Below the pieces are notes generated by a model that did not search any database, was not told the origin of the DNA, and was given only the letters and a program-made list of their open reading frames with translations. 27,210 nt of DNA. Source: CAYRUP01 sp964578975. GTDB taxonomy: Bacteria; Pseudomonadota; Gammaproteobacteria; DSM-16500. A program made the translations under genes and the position numbers. Shown one piece after another: positions 23,885 through 27,210 of this stretch; the stretch's first letter is position 1; each line of letters opens with the position of its first letter. Location: the NCBI GenBank assembly GCA_964578975.1, contig CAZOFA010000022.1, positions 1-27,210 on the forward strand, written 5' to 3'.

Positions 23885-24876
23885 TAAGTCAAATAGCCAG
23901 GTGTTTCTCTCGCATACCAATCGTGTAATTCATGAAAAAGATAATCACGCGTTTCAGGATAGAGATCAAGCATCGCAAGAGATGCAGCCTGCTCATAGTA
24001 TTGCATGTCTGGCGCATAGCTTTTCATTGTTGTGAGTTCACTTTCCAGGTGATTGACTAGTTGCAAAAGTGGAGAGTTAGTATTAGTTTTTGCTTCAGAA
24101 ACAGGATTTTTTTTAACTTCCGCTTCAAGACTAGCAATCTTTTTTTTCAGCATGCGATGAGTGAAAACATACGTGGGGTCAGAACGAAATCGTTTTATAT
24201 TCTCTTTTAATTGCGTTAGTCGTTGCATGCCTTGCATAAGCGCCTGAACAAAAGAAGCTTTATTTGTGCTGTTGTACGGTGCGGCATACATTTCATTCAG
24301 TGTTAATTGTGTATCAGCAAAGCGTTTTGTTTTTTTGAGTGCATCGGTTGCAGTACAATCTGCAATATTTTGTGCTCGCCAAAAAAAATGCCACAACTCA
24401 TGGCCCGTTACATATTGTTGTTGTATTGAGTGGAGCAAATAGGTAGTGGCAAGTGCGATGGTATTTTGTACGCCATAAGAAAACAAATAAATGCCGCGAT
24501 AAATTACATTTTGTATTGTTAATTCTTGCGTAGCGACTTCGATTTTTAAAGGCACAAATGCATTCGATCGATCGCAAGCCGCTTTTTGCATGGCTGTCGT
24601 TAAACGACAAAATCGTTCTGGATTTTCCAGTGCGAGCAATACATTTTTTGTCGTATCGTTGACTTGTATCGCTTTTTCTTCTTCATTAAATCTTATATCT
24701 TCCATCAACCCAGGTGAAGCGCTGACAAATGGATTAAGCGTTACATTTTTTTTAGCTAATTTTGCCGAAACCGTATCAGATAAATTTTGCGGAATGGGAT
24801 GCTCATGAAGATCAGGACCGCCCGATTTTATTCCGCTAAACAAAGAAGACATCACTAATATAAAATTCCATTTCAT
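23830..24876 (-). CDS. HExxH-containing, possibly exported protein
   Basis: The product is 348 residues. I start it at the ATG (24876) with TTAGGA 8 bp upstream. Translating further upstream runs into a palindromic repeat. The first 16 residues are hydrophobic (MKWNFILVMSSLFSG), a possible short signal peptide. Residues 159-163 read HELWH, a zinc-peptidase HExxH motif, in a helix preceded by a hydrophobic segment (138-150). A candidate third ligand is not certain, although a later acidic helical region (about 300-325) contains several Glu. A coiled-coil, Lys-rich stretch spans about 225-290. It could be a zinc metallopeptidase acting outside the cytoplasm, but the motif alone is weak evidence. 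I do not recognise the family. Confidence 0.6.
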   Translation of the reverse strand: MKWNFILVMSSLFSGIKSGGPDLHEHPIPQNLSDTVSAKLAKKNVTLNPFVSASPGLMEDIRFNEEEKAIQVNDTTKNVLLALENPERFCRLTTAMQKAACDRSNAFVPLKIEVATQELTIQNVIYRGIYLFSYGVQNTIALATTYLLHSIQQQYVTGHELWHFFWRAQNIADCTATDALKKTKRFADTQLTLNEMYAAPYNSTNKASFVQALMQGMQRLTQLKENIKRFRSDPTYVFTHRMLKKKIASLEAEVKKNPVSEAKTNTNSPLLQLVNHLESELTTMKSYAPDMQYYEQAASLAMLDLYPETRDYLFHELHDWYARETPGYLTYQNCIGEIEITRSFLSNR

Positions 24877-24900
24877 ATTAATTTTCCTAATCAGGAAAAG

Positions 24901-25145
24901 AAAAGGGGTCAAGTATAAACTTGGGTTAAGTTTCACGCGTCATTCCCGCGTAGGCGGGAATCCATCTAAAATAAGCACAGTGTGGAAAAGGGGTCAAGTA
25001 TAAACTTGGGTTAAGTTTCACGTGTCATTCCCGCGTAGGCGGGAATCCATCTAAAATAAGCACAGTGCATTTTCAGAATAGATTCCCGCCTGCGCGGGAA
25101 TGACACGTGAACCCTCACCCAAGTTTATACTTGACCCCTATTCTT
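24901..25145. repeat. Composite palindromic repeat cluster with dRS3-like cores
   Basis: Two 85-bp direct copies (24901-24985 and from 24986, one difference noted) carry AAAAGGGGTCAAG, GTATAAACTTGGG and an ATTCCC-N8-GGGAAT core. The second copy is the left arm of a large palindrome (24990-25138) whose right arm runs from GATTCCCGCC to TTGACCCC. The cores lie at 24942-24961, 25027-25046 and 25082-25101 and have the form of the neisserial dRS3 repeat. The cluster fills most of the 349-bp gap between two divergent genes. A TTGACC at 25174 could be a -35 box for the gene at 25226, but no good -10 follows. Confidence 0.85.
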
Positions 25146-25225
25146 TCACATAATTAATTCTTTTTTATTATTGTTGACCTCTGTTACACTCGCACAATTT
25201 TAATAACTTATAAGGAAAAACTAAA

Positions 25226-25885
25226 ATGGGTAGACATAATAGTAGTACGGCCGAATTAACTCACTTACTTGAACCAAAAAAGAAGCTACCAAATCCTTGC
25301 TCCCTATTAAATGTCACAGGTGTTTTAATGAGTTTTGGATTAATTGGCGGCGCAATTTATGTGCAGAGTAACTTTATACAAGGAGTAATTGATGCTTCAA
25401 ATGCTTTATGTAAGCTCTCCAATGGTATGTGGGGCCAGATGGGAAACATTACTCAAATTTTTAACAAAACAGGAAATGGCTCTTGCGTGGTTGTGAAAGA
25501 TCTACCATGCAATTATACCGCTAATACCGATTGCAGTGTCTTTGATCCTATTATGTTGAACTGCAATTCTGGTTATGGAGAAAATCTAACGGCAGTATTA
25601 AAAAATCAGAATCCTGCTCCTTGTACGACACCTTTAGATACCAGAGTTCAGAAGTATTTTCCGCAACTTCTCTCCAGTTTCATTAGCACGTGCGATCAAG
25701 CGACTTATACAAGATGGAAGGATCTGAGCATGCCAAGTTTAGGTATGGTTATATCAGGAGCTGCTTTACTCTTGGGCAGCCTATTCAAATGCCGCAATGA
25801 TTTTGATCATAGAAATCAACTGTTACTACAAAGTGGAGAAGAGACGCCAGCTAATCATCATCAGGCTTCACCAACATCGCCATGA
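25226..25885 (+). CDS. Two-helix membrane protein with Cys/sequon-rich loop
   Basis: The 219-residue protein has a polar N-terminal tail (1-24) containing ELTHLL, which fits the eukaryotic acidic-dileucine sorting pattern. A membrane helix follows (about 25-47), then a 120-residue loop (48-166), a second helix (about 167-188) and a polar tail with GEE near the end. The loop has seven Cys (62, 87, 95, 103, 113, 133, 156) and five N-x-S/T sequons (Asn74, 80, 84, 96, 120), as expected of a luminal or extracellular eukaryotic loop. AAGGA lies 9 bp before the ATG. I do not recognise a family. A translocated membrane effector is one reading. A bacterial inner-membrane protein with a disulphide-rich periplasmic loop is the plain alternative. 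Confidence 0.65.
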   Translation: MGRHNSSTAELTHLLEPKKKLPNPCSLLNVTGVLMSFGLIGGAIYVQSNFIQGVIDASNALCKLSNGMWGQMGNITQIFNKTGNGSCVVVKDLPCNYTANTDCSVFDPIMLNCNSGYGENLTAVLKNQNPAPCTTPLDTRVQKYFPQLLSSFISTCDQATYTRWKDLSMPSLGMVISGAALLLGSLFKCRNDFDHRNQLLLQSGEETPANHHQASPTSP

Positions 25886-25893
25886 GAAAGCAA

Positions 25894-25920
25894 GTAGGTT
25901 GGACTTTCAGCCCAACCTAC
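25894..25920. repeat. 9-bp hairpin GTAGGTTGG / CCAACCTAC
   Basis: The arms at 25894-25902 and 25912-25920 are perfect inverted repeats around a 9-nt loop. It starts 9 bp after the stop of the gene at 25226. It lacks a T run, so it is more likely a dispersed REP-like unit than an intrinsic terminator, though it could protect the mRNA 3' end. Confidence 0.6.
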
Positions 25921-26031
25921 GCGATTCATCTGTTTTAAATGCTATATCCACTTTCGTCAACACCGGGTAGAGTAATCCATTGATCACTTGTTAAATCACG
26001 ACTAATTTAAATAATATTACTTTAATTATAT

Positions 26032-26037
26032 TATAAT
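26032..26037 (+). promoter_or_regulatory. -10 box candidate (TATAAT)
   Basis: TATAAT is perfect consensus but sits in a very AT-rich stretch with no good -35 at 16-18 bp. Transcription from it would start near 26044, which favours the ATG at 26074 over the one at 26044. Confidence 0.4.
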
Positions 26038-26073
26038 ATTTATATGTTACCGAATATAAATGAGGACTTTAAA

Positions 26074-27063
26074 ATGTTCGCAAAATTGTTTGGTAAATCG
26101 AAAGATACAAAAACTACAGAGCAAAAAACAACGCCCAGTGCTGAGTTAAGTGGTACGGAGTTAAAAGACATAAACTTAGAGCAAGAGAATATTTTAGCTG
26201 TTTATGATGCTGAAGTGATTATGCTAAGAAACTATATTAATTATATTAGCTATTTTAGCCTTCTAAATCCTAATCAACAAGAATTAATGGAATCGCGAGC
26301 TAAATCTCTGGCTGAGTTATTAATAAAAATTAAAAATTTACAGGAAGGTAACTCTCTTAGTATTGAAGAGGCGTCGAGAGAAATTGAAGCATCTAAAGCG
26401 CGCGTTGCTGATAAAGAATTTGATGTTCTTTTTGCTAAAGCGCAATTTTATTCTCATATGTTAAAACTATTTTCTACAGATGAAGAAATACAAGAACGCG
26501 ATATCACAATCCAAGGATTTAGCAAAACACAGTGTAAAGAACTTTCTCATTATATTAATGAGAAGCTTAAACAAGCTTTACCTGAGCTTAAAAGCGATGA
26601 CAAACGAATTCAAGAAATAGAAAGTTATTTACCAGAAGTATCAAAACTGCAAAAGCGTAACAATGCTCTATGGAATTTAGTAAAAAAATGTGATAGCACT
26701 GAGATAATGAGAACCTTGTCTTCATTAGAAGAAAGTTATGCGATAATGAGAAGCACTGTTCAAGCACTTAAATATGATAAATTTAAAAAGTATGATGTTT
26801 TAGATACGTTATATACTCAATTATTTAATGCAACAGAAGCTTTTAAAAACGCGTGTAAGGATTTATTACTTTCCCATCTTAAATCGCTTTATCCAGGAAC
26901 CGAAGAAAAGAAAAAACTAAGTGATGATATGAAAAACTCACCAAAAAATTATGATACGCCAGAGAAACTTCATCAGTTGATCGAAGCTCGAAATCAAGAG
27001 TTACAACAAACTCCACCTAAGGAACAACAAGCTAGCTCAGCTAATACTCTTGTAAGAAGATAA
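26074..27063 (+). CDS. Helical coiled-coil protein, unknown function
   Basis: The product is 329 residues. The ATG at 26074 has GAGG 8 bp upstream and opens MFAKLFGKSK. An ATG 30 bp earlier lies at the predicted transcript start. After a basic, low-complexity N-terminus (about 1-30) the protein is nearly all helix, with coiled-coil-like stretches at about 60-120, 150-185, 190-215 and 255-300, and a Gln/Pro/Ser-rich tail. There is no signal peptide or membrane segment. It lies between two copies of a 137-bp repeat together with the membrane protein at 25226. The build is common among Legionellales effector candidates, but I recognise no family. Confidence 0.62.
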   Translation: MFAKLFGKSKDTKTTEQKTTPSAELSGTELKDINLEQENILAVYDAEVIMLRNYINYISYFSLLNPNQQELMESRAKSLAELLIKIKNLQEGNSLSIEEASREIEASKARVADKEFDVLFAKAQFYSHMLKLFSTDEEIQERDITIQGFSKTQCKELSHYINEKLKQALPELKSDDKRIQEIESYLPEVSKLQKRNNALWNLVKKCDSTEIMRTLSSLEESYAIMRSTVQALKYDKFKKYDVLDTLYTQLFNATEAFKNACKDLLLSHLKSLYPGTEEKKKLSDDMKNSPKNYDTPEKLHQLIEARNQELQQTPPKEQQASSANTLVRR

Positions 27064-27073
27064 GGAGCACCCT

Positions 27074-27210
27074 GGTTAAGTTTCACGTGTCATTCCCGCG
27101 TAGGCGGGAATCCATCTAAAATAAGCACAGTGCATTTTCAGAATAGATTCCCGCCTACGCGGGAATGACACGTGAACCCTCGCCCAAGTTTATACTTGAC
27201 CCCTATTCTT
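27074..27210. repeat. Second copy of the 137-bp palindromic repeat
   Basis: This matches 25009-25145 over 137 bp with two differences that I can see (in the N8 of the right core and in CCCTCGCCC). It lacks the GGGGTCAAGTATAAAC left end. ATTCCC-N8-GGGAAT cores lie at 27092-27111 and 27147-27166. It starts 10 bp after the stop of the gene at 26074 and may continue past the window edge. Confidence 0.85.

Noticed and set aside
23860..23945. Second metal motif HELHDW near the C-terminus of the HELWH protein.
   Set aside because: It has HExH spacing, not HExxH, and does not match a zinc-binding helix.
25226..25885. N-terminal MGRHNSS as a host N-myristoylation site.
   Set aside because: Gly2 and Ser6 fit, but Arg at position 3 is excluded by the myristoylation pattern.

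Overview
The window is AT-rich, densely coded bacterial DNA. It most likely comes from an intracellular or host-associated gammaproteobacterium of the order Legionellales. This placement rests on a Legionella-type major outer membrane protein (20977-22020), several effector-like genes without recognisable families, a Fic-domain protein, and many dispersed palindromes between genes. No rRNA, tRNA, CRISPR array or secretion-system gene is visible, so the placement is an inference.

Region 1 (1-4874) opens with a long palindrome, followed by a Fic-domain protein, a GIY-YIG protein with a gene remnant just upstream, a helical protein and a two-helix membrane protein that I do not recognise, and a small ORF that may be the tail of a decayed gene.

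Region 2 (4880-13790, minus strand) is the core of the window. It is a compact six-gene chemosensory operon transcribed in the order receptor, CheW, CheY-like regulator, CheA, CheC-like phosphatase, hybrid histidine kinase, with gaps of 10-16 bp. The receptor has no evident transmembrane segment. It carries ten HAMP signatures at an exact 92-residue period, interleaved with nine divergent HAMP-like units, the pattern known from Nik1/Os-1-type osmosensing kinases. CheA lacks the P2 domain, the CheC-like protein has only one of its two usual active-site motifs, and no CheR, CheB or flagellar gene is present here. The operon looks like a cytosolic sensory array with a non-standard adaptation and output scheme.

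Region 3 (14166-18242) holds four unrecognised genes. One encodes a multi-span membrane protein. Another ends in Cys-Ser-Val-Ser, an exact fit to the eukaryotic CaaX prenylation signal. Region 4 (18421-20824) has a RelE/HigB-type toxin with its HTH antitoxin and a clear autoregulated promoter, an alpha/beta hydrolase and a HAD phosphatase. Region 5 (20977-24876) has the outer membrane protein, a small exported protein, a type III polyketide synthase followed by an overlapping truncated ORF, and a possibly exported protein with an HELWH motif. Region 6 (24901-27210) has two unrecognised genes between near-identical 137-bp palindromic repeats. One of them encodes a two-helix membrane protein whose Cys-rich loop holds five N-glycosylation sequons.

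A family of palindromes with conserved (A)AGGGGTCA ends but different inner arms runs through the window, along with GC-rich palindromes carrying ATTCCC-N8-GGGAAT or CGTCATTGCGAG cores. They lie next to gene starts and ends and create false N-terminal extensions in at least two reading frames.
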